Source: CAVZTX01 sp963778375 (GTDB lineage Bacteria > Chloroflexota > Ktedonobacteria > Ktedonobacterales > Ktedonobacteraceae). From it: 64,000 bases of DNA. Position 1 is the first letter of the stretch. The number at the start of each line of letters is the position of its first letter. A program made the position numbers and the translations under genes. The stretch lies in assembly GCA_963778375.1 (NCBI GenBank), contig CAVZTX010000021.1:186001-250000 (forward strand), written 5' to 3'. Below, one piece after another: positions 8,635-17,164 of the stretch. Under the pieces are notes generated by a model. That model made no database searches. It saw nothing but the letters and a program-made list of their open reading frames with translations, and was not told the DNA's origin.

Positions 8635-9543
8635 ATGTCGTTTACAGAAGATGAATTGCAGTCCTTCAACAACATTTTGGAGCAAAGGCTGTCGGCGCAG
8701 AGTCAAGAAATTGAGCGAGCTTTCGATCAACGTATCAGTGCGCTCCGTCGCGATATGGAGGAGCGTCTTGCCACCGTCCAGCAGGACATTCTACGTACCA
8801 TTTCACTGAAAATGACCGAGCAACAAAATGTTCTTCATGCCTCGCTGAGCCAAAGCCTGAGTACGCAGCAAGCCCACATCATTTCGGCATTCAACCGCGA
8901 CGTTGAGCAGAGGCAGCAGCACATTGAGGGTACCATAGATAGTATGCTTGCCGCTCAACTGCTTGGTATCGAGCAACTCCTTGACCAGCGATTATCACAT
9001 CCAAGACTTGATGATATGGCAACGTCCATTGATGAAGCCCTTCCTCAGCTTGACACTATTGAGGTACAGACCGACCTCTCCTGGGAAGACCTATCAGATG
9101 TCATTGGTAAGGCCCTGGATCAGCGCCTTTCAGTGCTTCACGAGTCAACTCAGTCAGCAATAAGTAACCTGGAGCAAGAGCTTGCAGTGCGACTTCACGA
9201 TTTACGTGAAGAACTCTTAAGCGAGCAAGATCAGGTACAAACCCTGCCTTACAATGACAATCCACAGTCAATGCAGGAAGTGCTGCGTGGTATCGATCAG
9301 TTGGAACGTATCATTGAGTCAATGCAGGTCGCCATGACCTCCAACCACGCGCTGCTCTCCAATCGGCTGTACCATCATCAGCAGTTGCCACTCGAGCGTG
9401 CGCATCCTGCCAGCCGCACGCATACAACCTCCTCTAACGGCGTCACTGCGCCCTTACCAATACTGAGAGATCGCCACGAAAATTCTGTACAAACTGATAC
9501 GGCTGAATTTGAAGGGAAAAGTAAACCGGGTAACAATGTTTAG
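8635..9543 (+). CDS. Coiled-coil protein of unknown function
   Basis: This is a 302-residue hydrophilic protein with no signal peptide or membrane helix. Residues 1 to about 225 are rich in Gln, Glu, Leu and Arg in heptad-like spacing, with repeated short units of the type xxQRLSxQxQxIExxFxxR. This suggests a long parallel coiled coil or filament-type rod. The last 70 residues are Ser/Thr/His-rich and probably disordered. The RBS GAAGGAGTATTGCT supports the start. I do not recognise a family. Neighbours (amidohydrolase on the other strand, TetR downstream) give no clear role. A cytoskeletal or scaffolding function would fit but is speculation. Confidence 0.75.
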   Translation: MSFTEDELQSFNNILEQRLSAQSQEIERAFDQRISALRRDMEERLATVQQDILRTISLKMTEQQNVLHASLSQSLSTQQAHIISAFNRDVEQRQQHIEGTIDSMLAAQLLGIEQLLDQRLSHPRLDDMATSIDEALPQLDTIEVQTDLSWEDLSDVIGKALDQRLSVLHESTQSAISNLEQELAVRLHDLREELLSEQDQVQTLPYNDNPQSMQEVLRGIDQLERIIESMQVAMTSNHALLSNRLYHHQQLPLERAHPASRTHTTSSNGVTAPLPILRDRHENSVQTDTAEFEGKSKPGNNV

Positions 9544-9584
9544 CTTTTCTCATCTGCAACAAGCCCAGATTCTCCAAATTTTAA

Positions 9585-9613
9585 TTGCTATTTTTTGCTT
9601 CTCCTCGTATAAT
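9585..9613 (+). promoter_or_regulatory. Sigma-70 promoter of the TetR-DHA2 operon
   Basis: TTGCTA (9585-9590), 17-bp spacer, TATAAT (9608-9613). The -10 is a perfect consensus. It lies about 50 bp upstream of the TetR gene. Confidence 0.6.
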
Positions 9614-9662
9614 TTTATCAAAGGATAAAAAATCTGGTACTAGGAGATAAAGAAAAGCATAC

Positions 9663-10346
9663 ATGCCAGAGGAACGTGGACATCAACTTCAACGTGCTTG
9701 TGCGGAAGAAACGCATCAGGCAATTTTACATGCTGCGCGAGACCTGTTCTCACGACTTGGCTATCGCACTGTGACAACCCGTATGGTTGCTGAGGCATGT
9801 GGTGTGAAACAGCCGCTCCTCTATTACCATTTTGGTGATAAAGAGGCGTTATACCTGGAGATTGTGCGCGAAGATGCACAGACCACGCGGTCTACCCTGA
9901 TGCAGATTGTTGCGCGTCATCAAGATAGCGTGGAGGAACGCCTCTACCAGATAATGCGTTATCTCCAACTGAGCCGATCTTCATCGCGAAATATCGGAAT
10001 TTTTTTTCACGAATTGAAGCACGAGATGAGTCCGCAGACCTGCGGCATCTTGAAAGGCCTTTTTCGGGAGAGCGTTGTAATGCCGATAAGAACGCTTTTT
10101 GAGGATGCTCAACACTCTGACTCTTTACTGACGCCAGAACAAGGAGGCGTATCGCCGAATCTAGCAACATACCTGTTTCTAAGCGCACTCTCTCGCCTGG
10201 AGATCGCTATGGACCTCAATGATGATCTCTGGCAAGATGCTCAGCAAATTGGAATGAAAATGAACGATCCTATTCTGACAATTGTGCATGCGTTACTCTA
10301 TGGCATAGCGCCACCACCATCTGCAAGTTCTTGCGATAATGATTAA
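9663..10346 (+). CDS. TetR/AcrR family transcriptional regulator
   Basis: This 227-residue protein has an N-terminal TetR DNA-binding domain (about residues 14-62): ILHAARDLFSRLGYRTVTT and MVAEACGVKQPLLYYHFGDK, ending in the usual YYHFxxKEALY segment. The remainder is an all-helical ligand-binding and dimerisation domain that cannot be assigned to a ligand. The gene is followed after 42 bp by a DHA2 drug exporter on the same strand, so it most likely controls that exporter and itself. The promoter at 9585-9613 would serve both genes. Confidence 0.85.
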   Translation: MPEERGHQLQRACAEETHQAILHAARDLFSRLGYRTVTTRMVAEACGVKQPLLYYHFGDKEALYLEIVREDAQTTRSTLMQIVARHQDSVEERLYQIMRYLQLSRSSSRNIGIFFHELKHEMSPQTCGILKGLFRESVVMPIRTLFEDAQHSDSLLTPEQGGVSPNLATYLFLSALSRLEIAMDLNDDLWQDAQQIGMKMNDPILTIVHALLYGIAPPPSASSCDND

Positions 10347-10388
10347 GTTTTTTGCTGTTTTTGATCGATTGATAAAGGAGTTATTCTT

Positions 10389-12269
10389 ATGGATGCGGTG
10401 CCTAGCGCGTCGCCTGCGCCTTCGTTTGCCCCCAGGGGAGAGGAGATGCGCTATAAGTGGCGCGTTCTATGGACGGTTGTCATTGGCCTGTTTACTGTCA
10501 TTCTTGACGCTACTGTCATCAATGTGGCGCTGAAAACATTACAAGTCCAGTTTGCCGTACCCACCGATCAGGCCCAGTGGGTGATCAGTTTGTATACCCT
10601 GGTACTGGGTATTGCCACTCCCCTTTCGGGGTACCTGGGCGATCGCTTTGGCATTAAGCGCGTCTACCTGACAGGCCTGAGCTTGTTTGCCCTCGGTTCA
10701 TTGCTCTCCGGTCTGGCGGCATCACAAACCTCCCTGCCTTTGCTGATTGTGACACGTGGCATACAAGGGCTGGGCGGTGGAATCGCTTTACCTCTTGGTA
10801 TGGCTATGCTCTTCCGTGCTTTTCCTCCCGGCCAACGTGGAGCCGCTTTCGGAATTTTCGGTATTGTCATGGTCTTCGCGCCAGCTCTGGGACCGCTTGT
10901 AGGTGGCTTTCTGGTGGATCATAATCTGCTCCCTTGGATTTTCCTGGTCAACCTTCCGGTAGCGGCTATTGGCTTGACGATCGGCTCGCTGTTCTTACGT
11001 GAGAAAAGCGGATCGAAAAGTGTGCGTCCTGATATCCCTGGTATGTTCTTCTCAGCGCTTGGATTTGGCGCTATTCTCTATGCCGCGTCAACTGCGGGTG
11101 GGCAGAACACAGGTTGGGGCAGTCCGCAAGTCATCACGACCCTGGCAATCGGTATTGCTGCGCTGTTCATCTTTACTGTAGTCGAATTGCGCACGGCTGA
11201 TCCACTTATGGATTTGCGCTTGTTTGGCATTCCTAGCTTTGCCCTGGCCAACGTTGCAAACCTGGTGGGAACAATTGCTCTGTTCGGTGCGGAATTCTTG
11301 TTACCATTGTACCTGCAAATTCTACGCGGAGAAACTGCGTTCCAGGCAGGCTTGCTGCTTCTGCCGATGGCCGCAACTTCAGCAATAGTGAGCCCTATCG
11401 CCGGACGTATGTCGGATCGTGTTGGCCCACGCATTCCGATTGTGGTCGGCTTTCTGCTCATCTCTTTCAATACATACCAGCTCGCACATATTGAACTTAA
11501 TACCAGCCTCGTGTTCATCATGTTCATTGTGGCTTTGCGTGGAATCGCGGTTGGTTTGATTATCCAGAACAGCCAGCTTGCGGCATTGCTAGATGTACCA
11601 CTGAGACGTATCAATCGCGCAACACCGCTCGTCCAGGCAACACGTCAGACTATGCAGTCCATTGGCGTAGCTGTGCTGGCGACCATTCTAACGACGGCGT
11701 TGACGGTTGTGATACCTGCCTCAATTGCTAATGGCGGTACGCCAAATTTGGCGGCGCTTCCACCCGCAGCCCGCGCGGTTGCTGTACAGGGTTTCCATAC
11801 GTTCCAGAACCAGTATATTACCGGCCTGGAGCACGCGTATCTGGCGACTTTCGTAATCGCGGTTGTCACGACCATACTAGCCTTGTTTCTTCCTGGCTGG
11901 CCTGGCAAATACGACCCGAATGCACGCCGTGCAGCAGCAAACACTGTTCCAGGGGTGGTTGTAGCAAAGCCACAGGAAGTACCTGCCAGTCGTAGTCGGG
12001 CTTTGCTTGGTTTGACACTGGCGCTCATCGCTCGCGAAGCACGAAAGCCCAAGGCCAATCCGGAGGTCTTAGCAACCCTTTCGTCTGCCGTTGACGGTCG
12101 CTATCCCCACGAGTGGAGTGACGAAGAACGTGGCAAAGCGGTAGCGCATGATGTCATCGAGCCGCTCTCAGTTCTACTCCTTGCCTCCTCAGTCAACAAT
12201 GAGGAAACAGCTAAGAATGGAGGAGCTTCAGAAAAACCAGCTTCCGATGGGGACATGCTTTCAATGTGA
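10389..12269 (+). CDS. DHA2-family MFS drug exporter with conserved C-terminal tail
   Basis: This 626-residue protein is a 14-helix drug:H+ antiporter of the DHA2 (EmrB/QacA) family. Helix 1 carries the family motif LDATVINVALKTLQ, the loop 2-3 motif is GYLGDRFGIKRVY, and motif C is seen as MVFAPALGPLVGGFLVD. It lies in the inner membrane and probably expels hydrophobic toxic compounds under control of the adjacent TetR. An unusual cytoplasmic tail follows the last helix. Residues 534-604 (SRALLGLTLALIARE to VIEPLSVLLLASS) closely match the tail of the second exporter at 57229. RBS AAAGGAGTT supports ATG 10389. Substrate unknown. Confidence 0.9.
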   Translation: MDAVPSASPAPSFAPRGEEMRYKWRVLWTVVIGLFTVILDATVINVALKTLQVQFAVPTDQAQWVISLYTLVLGIATPLSGYLGDRFGIKRVYLTGLSLFALGSLLSGLAASQTSLPLLIVTRGIQGLGGGIALPLGMAMLFRAFPPGQRGAAFGIFGIVMVFAPALGPLVGGFLVDHNLLPWIFLVNLPVAAIGLTIGSLFLREKSGSKSVRPDIPGMFFSALGFGAILYAASTAGGQNTGWGSPQVITTLAIGIAALFIFTVVELRTADPLMDLRLFGIPSFALANVANLVGTIALFGAEFLLPLYLQILRGETAFQAGLLLLPMAATSAIVSPIAGRMSDRVGPRIPIVVGFLLISFNTYQLAHIELNTSLVFIMFIVALRGIAVGLIIQNSQLAALLDVPLRRINRATPLVQATRQTMQSIGVAVLATILTTALTVVIPASIANGGTPNLAALPPAARAVAVQGFHTFQNQYITGLEHAYLATFVIAVVTTILALFLPGWPGKYDPNARRAAANTVPGVVVAKPQEVPASRSRALLGLTLALIAREARKPKANPEVLATLSSAVDGRYPHEWSDEERGKAVAHDVIEPLSVLLLASSVNNEETAKNGGASEKPASDGDMLSM

Positions 12270-12279
12270 CGGTACCCTC

Positions 12280-12334
12280 AATATGACAAGCGGGTCTGGA
12301 TGCCGCAAGCATCCAGACCCGCTCGTCATATATT
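12280..12334. terminator. Strong bidirectional hairpin terminator
   Basis: AGCGGGTCTGGATGC (12289-12303) pairs perfectly with GCATCCAGACCCGCT (12309-12323), extended outward by TATGAC/GTCATA. It lies between the convergent exporter and hydroxyacyl-CoA dehydrogenase genes, so it can end transcription from both sides. Confidence 0.85.
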
Positions 12335-12344
12335 GTTAGAATCA

Positions 12345-13196
12345 CTACTGATAATCGTAAAACCCCTTGCCACTCTTCTTACCATTTATCCCTGAAAGCA
12401 CCATGCGCCGCAGGAGTGGAGGAGGCGCATACAGAGGATCCTTGTACTCGTCATAAATAGCCTCCGCCGCCCATAAAGTAGTATCCAGCCCAACATAATC
12501 AAGCAAGGTAAATGGCCCCATTGGATAACCGCATCCCAGCTTCATCGCCGTATCAATATCATCGCGCGAAGCCATGCCATTTTCTAACATACGAACCGCC
12601 GCTATCAAGTACGGGATGAGCAGGAAATTGACAATAAAGCCCGCCGTATCCTTAGCCAGCACCGGTGTCTTCCCAAGGGAAACAGCGAACTGCTTCACAG
12701 TTTCAATTGTCTTCTCCGATGTCGAGATCGTGCGCACGACCTCCACTAACTTCATTACAGGAGCTGGATTGAAGAAGTGCAGTCCACACACCTTATCAGG
12801 CCGTTTTGTAACCGCACCCATCTGCGTGACATTGAGTGATGAAGTGTTACTCAACAGCAGCCCTTCAGGTTTCACAATGCGATCAAGCGTAGGGAAGAGG
12901 CGCAGTTTCTCTTGCATGTTCTCGATCACGGCCTCGATCACCAGATCACAGTCGGCGAAGTCCTCCAGATCCAGTGTCCCATGTAAACGACCGCGATATT
13001 CATTGATCTGCCCCTGGGTAATCTTGCCTTTGCCTGCAAGCATATCCCATGCACCATAAATACGCTTCAGACCTTTGTCTAGTAATTCCTGGTTGACCTC
13101 GCGTACAACAGTCTCGTAACCTGATTGTGCACAGGTTTGTGCAATCCCACCGCCCATCAATCCGCATCCGACGACTCCTATTCTTCGTATAGCCAT
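12345..13196 (-). CDS. 3-hydroxybutyryl-CoA / 3-hydroxyacyl-CoA dehydrogenase
   Basis: This is a 283-residue protein of the short 3-hydroxyacyl-CoA dehydrogenase family, which oxidises (S)-3-hydroxyacyl-CoA with NAD(P)+ or runs in reverse. The N-terminal Rossmann fold starts GVVGCGLMGGGIAQ. The catalytic region has SNTSSLNVTQMG and HFFNPAPVMKLVEVV, which contains the catalytic His, and the helical C-terminal domain ends with SGKGFYDY as in Hbd proteins. Length is normal. It is the last gene of a seven-gene minus-strand run, 5 bp after the preceding hydrolase, and is followed by a strong terminator. It could serve beta-oxidation, butanoate or poly-hydroxybutyrate metabolism. PaaH-type aromatic degradation is possible given the neighbours. 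Confidence 0.88.
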   Translation of the reverse strand: MAIRRIGVVGCGLMGGGIAQTCAQSGYETVVREVNQELLDKGLKRIYGAWDMLAGKGKITQGQINEYRGRLHGTLDLEDFADCDLVIEAVIENMQEKLRLFPTLDRIVKPEGLLLSNTSSLNVTQMGAVTKRPDKVCGLHFFNPAPVMKLVEVVRTISTSEKTIETVKQFAVSLGKTPVLAKDTAGFIVNFLLIPYLIAAVRMLENGMASRDDIDTAMKLGCGYPMGPFTLLDYVGLDTTLWAAEAIYDEYKDPLYAPPPLLRRMVLSGINGKKSGKGFYDYQ

Positions 13197-13201
13197 TGAC
13201 T

Positions 13202-14074
13202 CTACTCCTTACCTATAAAAACTCGTACCGCCTGTACAGGGCCACTCTCAACGCCGAAATTAATTGTATAGTGGTTCAGCGATGGGAAATTCACGTAACG
13301 ACAGTCTTTTATCCCGCGACACAGTGCCTCTGCCAATTCTTCGGGCACCAGTTGGTCACCTTCAGAAAGACATGCTTGCCCGGCCCGCAACAAGAGCGTT
13401 GGTACCTGCACACGCGTCCATTGTTGTTCCGGTCGATTTTTTTCTTCAAGATACAATTGATCTGTAAGTCCTGCCTCGCGATAAGTCTTAGATACGACTG
13501 ATCCATCACTTTGGCGACGCACATCATGGTCAAAGTAAATATCCATGTACTCGTTCCAGTAAGGCCCCAGATACGGCGCTGCTTTCAGGCGCTGGATATA
13601 TTCTTGAAATGAAGCTACTGGTATTCCCTGGCGGTTAAGGGCATTACTTAACCATGTAGGCCGCTCATCTGCTGTCTTCCATGGTAGCGGTGCACCCGCA
13701 TCGATCAAAACAAGTTTACTGAGCTTCTCAGGATAATGCGCCGCGAAATACAGCGAGACAAGTGCTCCGAATGAGTGTCCAATCACTATGGGACGCTCCA
13801 ATTCAAGTACGTCAATCAATTCTGATAGGTCCGCCGCATGGATGGGCACGTCATAACCCTGCTCAGGCTTATCGCTATCGCCTCTCCCACGCAAGTCGTA
13901 GGCAAAGACACGGTGATCGCGAGCAAGATCATCAGCAAGGGCCTGAAAATAGAAGGCATTCGCTGTAATACCGTGAAGACAAACGATAGGTGGTCCTTGC
14001 TCACCCCACTGGGCGTAATGAAATGTAAGGTCTCCGGCGATGATGAACTCATCATGCACTGGACTCATTGGCAT
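13202..14074 (-). CDS. Alpha/beta-fold hydrolase
   Basis: This 290-residue alpha/beta-hydrolase has the oxyanion segment CLHGITANAFYF, the nucleophile elbow GHSFGA, an acid candidate in the late strand and a C-terminal His in SLNHYTINFG. Start ATG 14074 is chosen because AAGGAG sits 6 nt upstream; a longer frame reaches 14110. It overlaps the upstream HIT gene by 23 bp, which argues for translational coupling within the operon. The family covers C-C bond hydrolases, esterases and haloperoxidase-like enzymes; the substrate cannot be named. A ring-cleavage-product hydrolase would suit the context but is inference. Confidence 0.85.
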   Translation of the reverse strand: MPMSPVHDEFIIAGDLTFHYAQWGEQGPPIVCLHGITANAFYFQALADDLARDHRVFAYDLRGRGDSDKPEQGYDVPIHAADLSELIDVLELERPIVIGHSFGALVSLYFAAHYPEKLSKLVLIDAGAPLPWKTADERPTWLSNALNRQGIPVASFQEYIQRLKAAPYLGPYWNEYMDIYFDHDVRRQSDGSVVSKTYREAGLTDQLYLEEKNRPEQQWTRVQVPTLLLRAGQACLSEGDQLVPEELAEALCRGIKDCRYVNFPSLNHYTINFGVESGPVQAVRVFIGKE

Positions 14075-14714
14075 AGTGAACTCCTTGTTGGAATGTGTGC
14101 CACTTCTCAACCATCGCCTTTATCAATGGAGCACCTTCCTCATACCGCTGTTGTGGCGGACGCCATCCACCATGACCACCGCGCGATCGTATGCCCTGCT
14201 GGAAAACGTTTTTAATGACTTGCAGATAACGCTCAGCCTCCGGCATAAAAAGAAGCGCGACACGAGCATCTTCCATATAGAAGTAATGGCCATATGCCGC
14301 ATACCATGCGCGTATATCATCCTGTGAGCGAACAACGGCACTATACAATTCTAATACAGAGTCATATTGTGCCTCGCCAAATGGAAAACAATGCAAGTGG
14401 GCATGGAAAACCGTTTGCCTGAAAATCCCATGTTCCCAGTACACAATCGGGGCATAGAAGCGATCAAGAAACTGCTGCACCTCGTGCTTCAAGGCGAACA
14501 GTTCTGCATCAAGCTCAGCGGGAACAGCTCCATAACACGCGTAATGTTGCTTTGGAATGATAAGAAGATGGCCTTCAACCAACGGAGCGTGATCGGCAGC
14601 TACAAGAAAGTTAGAGGTCTCTTTGAGAACATAAGCAATATCGTTACGTTGACAAAACGTACAGTTCGTACCATTTGCTTCAGCATTCAAGGAGGCCTGG
14701 CTCCCATTCTGCAT
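14052..14714 (-). CDS. HIT-family (histidine triad) nucleotide hydrolase
   Basis: This 220-residue protein begins with a CxxC pair (TFCQR region), then the HIT core ADHAPLVEGHLLIIPKQHY, and the active-site triad HAHLHCFPF. HIT proteins hydrolyse or transfer nucleoside monophosphates from dinucleotide or phosphoramidate substrates. The protein is longer than minimal HIT proteins (about 110-140 residues), with a C-terminal extension of about 80 residues including a basic, Gly-rich end. It sits inside the catabolic operon with overlapping downstream hydrolase. Its part in the pathway is unclear. Confidence 0.8.
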   Translation of the reverse strand: MQNGSQASLNAEANGTNCTFCQRNDIAYVLKETSNFLVAADHAPLVEGHLLIIPKQHYACYGAVPAELDAELFALKHEVQQFLDRFYAPIVYWEHGIFRQTVFHAHLHCFPFGEAQYDSVLELYSAVVRSQDDIRAWYAAYGHYFYMEDARVALLFMPEAERYLQVIKNVFQQGIRSRGGHGGWRPPQQRYEEGAPLIKAMVEKWHTFQQGVHYANESSA

Positions 14715-14798
14715 GCAGATAGCTCCTTACTAAAGATGTGTAGTTCGGTACCTCTCGTTGAGTATAGCGCAGGGATGCCGAAGTTGACAAGTTCATTC

Positions 14799-15275
14799 CT
14801 AACCCGCGTGGCGGAAACCGGCTTCGGCCATGGTCAAAGCCTGTCCTTCTCCTAACATACCAACATCGACAACTTCAGCAACGAGAAGTGTCGAATCACC
14901 CGCAGGAGCAGTGTTGCGTACCTCGCAAGCAACCCACGCTAATGCCTCGTGCAGAATAGGACACCCATTTGCACCTAAATCATATTCGATCTCGCTCATT
15001 TTTTCAGGATGTTGCAGCGCCGATTTACCTAACTTCCCGGCCAGTTCCCGGTCACCGGCGCGTAGCACATTAACAGTAAATACGCGACTGCGCAGAATCA
15101 TTGGCAACGACTTGGAAGTATTCTCGACCGAAACAGCGATTAACGGTGGCTCAAATGATACCTGGGTAAGCCAGTTAGCCGTAAATACATTGACCTCACC
15201 CTCGTTGGCACATGACACAGCATATAGCCCGTATGTGAAGGTGCGTAACACTTTTTTCTTGATAGCTGGGTCCAT
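14799..15275 (-). CDS. Flavin reductase family protein (FMN-binding split barrel)
   Basis: This 158-residue protein belongs to the flavin reductase-like, FMN-binding split-barrel family: TYGLYAVSCANEGEVN, TANWLTQVSFEPPLIAVSV, SRVFTVNVL and an acidic mid-region. Such proteins reduce FMN/FAD for partner monooxygenases or bind flavin in small oxidoreductases. ATG 15275 has AGGAGG 10 nt upstream; the preceding TTG 15278 is also possible. No partner monooxygenase is visible in the operon, so it may supply reduced flavin elsewhere or act alone. Confidence 0.8.
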   Translation of the reverse strand: MDPAIKKKVLRTFTYGLYAVSCANEGEVNVFTANWLTQVSFEPPLIAVSVENTSKSLPMILRSRVFTVNVLRAGDRELAGKLGKSALQHPEKMSEIEYDLGANGCPILHEALAWVACEVRNTAPAGDSTLLVAEVVDVGMLGEGQALTMAEAGFRHAG

Positions 15276-15377
15276 CAATACATATCCTCCTAAAAAATGA
15301 TCGAAAAAAATTTACTCTCCATTGTACTCTCGGAAAAAGCCTCAAGGAAAGGGCAAAGAAGTGGGCTGACCACAAGT

Positions 15378-16148
15378 TTACGTAGCTTGCCAGAGCCAGC
15401 GAGAGTGAGCACGTACCATCGTCTTGCCCTCGCGCGTTATTTGCTGGAACCTGTTAAATTCCTGCCCCGCTATAGGGAATGGTTCAAACCAGCTCCGCAC
15501 TTCCAGCTGTTCACCGAAACGAGGACTATCCGTATATTCAATGTCGTAATCACGAATTGTGAACCTGGCTAGCACAGGAGTGATCTCGCTTCTGGCCAAT
15601 GCTTCCCAACTCGAGTTATCCAACATTTCCACCGTCGAAGCGTTATTCAGATGCTGCATAAGATCAATCTCAGAGAACCGCACCACTGCCGAAGTCGTAA
15701 TAGGCAGGTGCTCAGGAAAGGCAGGGAAGGGCTGTTCTGCTTGGGGCTGTAGCACCCCGTCAGGCAGCCAGATCTGGGCCGTTCGATCCGGTAAGCGCGT
15801 TGGCCGTCCATTGCGATCAACGTATACCCAGAGCGTACGTGCCGAAACTAGTGGTTCATCTTCCGTTGCGCTGGCAAGGTGTGCCTCGTATCCACGTTGC
15901 GCCGTAATACGTGAGAAGCCAATACCAAATGTCTTTAACTCAAGCCTAGTATGAATAGGAATTGGTCTGGCAAAGGACATCAGCGTTCTTTTGATGACCC
16001 AGTAACCCTCTCCTTCGAGCTGAGCATCCTCAGCATCACGCGACGCGATCTCTTGCATATAGCGCAAAAAAGCTGCTGGCGTCAGTTCGCCATCACAATT
16101 GCATTCATCGTAGCGAACGGTATGAGTCAGACAAAACGCTCGATTCAT
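15378..16148 (-). CDS. Acyl-ACP thioesterase-like double-hotdog protein
   Basis: This is a 256-residue protein with two hotdog domains. The first opens THTVRYDECNCDGELTP and has the helix FLRYMQEIASRDAE. The second contains VRFSEIDLMQHLNNASTVEML, with the Asp/Asn/His-type residues of FatA/FatB acyl-ACP thioesterases. Such enzymes release fatty acids from ACP or CoA. AAGGAGC precedes the ATG. It lies 21 bp downstream of the amidohydrolase gene and 102 bp upstream of the flavin reductase gene. In this catabolic context it may hydrolyse an acyl-CoA intermediate rather than end fatty-acid synthesis. Confidence 0.82.
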   Translation of the reverse strand: MNRAFCLTHTVRYDECNCDGELTPAAFLRYMQEIASRDAEDAQLEGEGYWVIKRTLMSFARPIPIHTRLELKTFGIGFSRITAQRGYEAHLASATEDEPLVSARTLWVYVDRNGRPTRLPDRTAQIWLPDGVLQPQAEQPFPAFPEHLPITTSAVVRFSEIDLMQHLNNASTVEMLDNSSWEALARSEITPVLARFTIRDYDIEYTDSPRFGEQLEVRSWFEPFPIAGQEFNRFQQITREGKTMVRAHSRWLWQAT

Positions 16149-16169
16149 CCAAGCTCCTTCTTAGTAACG

Positions 16170-17139
16170 CTATACCTCTGCTAGCTTCAAGAGTCTTTCA
16201 GCATTCACATGACTGATCTTCTCCTTATCTGCCGGGCTGATAGATACGCTATCAAGAAATGCTCGCCCTTGCTCATTCTTACTATAGGGATAATCGACCG
16301 CGAAAATGATGCGGTCGGCTCCCATAATCTGCATAGCTAAGTAAAAGCGGTGGATCGGTGAAGAAACCGCTGTTCGTAATATAGAAGTTTTGCAAAAAGT
16401 ATTCTGGCACTGGGCGTTGCAGGTTCTTGGCTACGGGCGTGAGCACATTATGAATACGTGCAAGCATAAAAGGAATCATCTCTCCCATATGCCCGATAAT
16501 GATTTGCAAGCTCGGCAAGCGATCAAACACTCCAGCAAGAATCAGCCGTAATGCATGAATACCCACCTCCGAATGCCAGCCCCAACCGGAAGTCCCCAAA
16601 ACGAAGTTCACCGCCGGATCGAAACCTGTATAATATGCCTCTCTCACAGCCGCAGGTGGCACCGCCGGATGAATATAAATCGGCACATCCAGGGTTACAG
16701 CCCTCTCCAAAATTGGTAAGAAGCAAGGATCATCCAGAAACCTCCCATTCGTCGTGCCATTGATCATTGCGCCTTTGAACCTAAGTGAACGCACTGATCG
16801 CTCCAATTCCTCTGCTGCCGCCCCTGGTTCTGCCATCGGCAAAGTGGCAAATCCGGCGAAACGAGTAGGATGAGCTGCAACCGCGGCAGCTAATTGATCG
16901 TTCGCCTCCCTTGCCAGCCTTATACCCTCTTCACCCGGAATTGGCACAATACCCGCCGACGTATGAGAGATCACCTGGAGATCGATCCCCCCGGCATCCA
17001 TATCCTTCAATCGAAGAGAGCCAAGATCAGCTATCTTCATCTGCTGCTCGGTAGTGGGACCGGCACCGGAAGTATTTCTCCGCATCATCTCTTTGAAGCT
17101 ATCTGCCAGGAAATGTTCTTCAATCGCAATTGTTCGCAT
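16170..17139 (-). pseudogene. Amidohydrolase / ACMSD-like decarboxylase, frameshifted near 16340
   Basis: The gene starts at ATG 17139 with TIAIEEHF, a signature of gamma-resorcylate and aminocarboxymuconate-semialdehyde decarboxylase-like amidohydrolases, and keeps IYIHPAVPP and IIGHMGEMIPFML. After FFTDPPLLL the frame is lost. The next frame continues MQIMGADRIIFAVDYPYS and ends VNAERLLKLAEV at 16170, which is the expected C-terminus with the metal-binding Asp in VDYPY. One base change between about 16330 and 16355 is enough to explain this. Full length would be about 322 residues. Neighbouring genes in the run look intact, so this could be recent decay or a sequencing error. Confidence 0.8.
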
Positions 17140-17164
17140 GCTTACACCTCTTACAGAAAACGAT

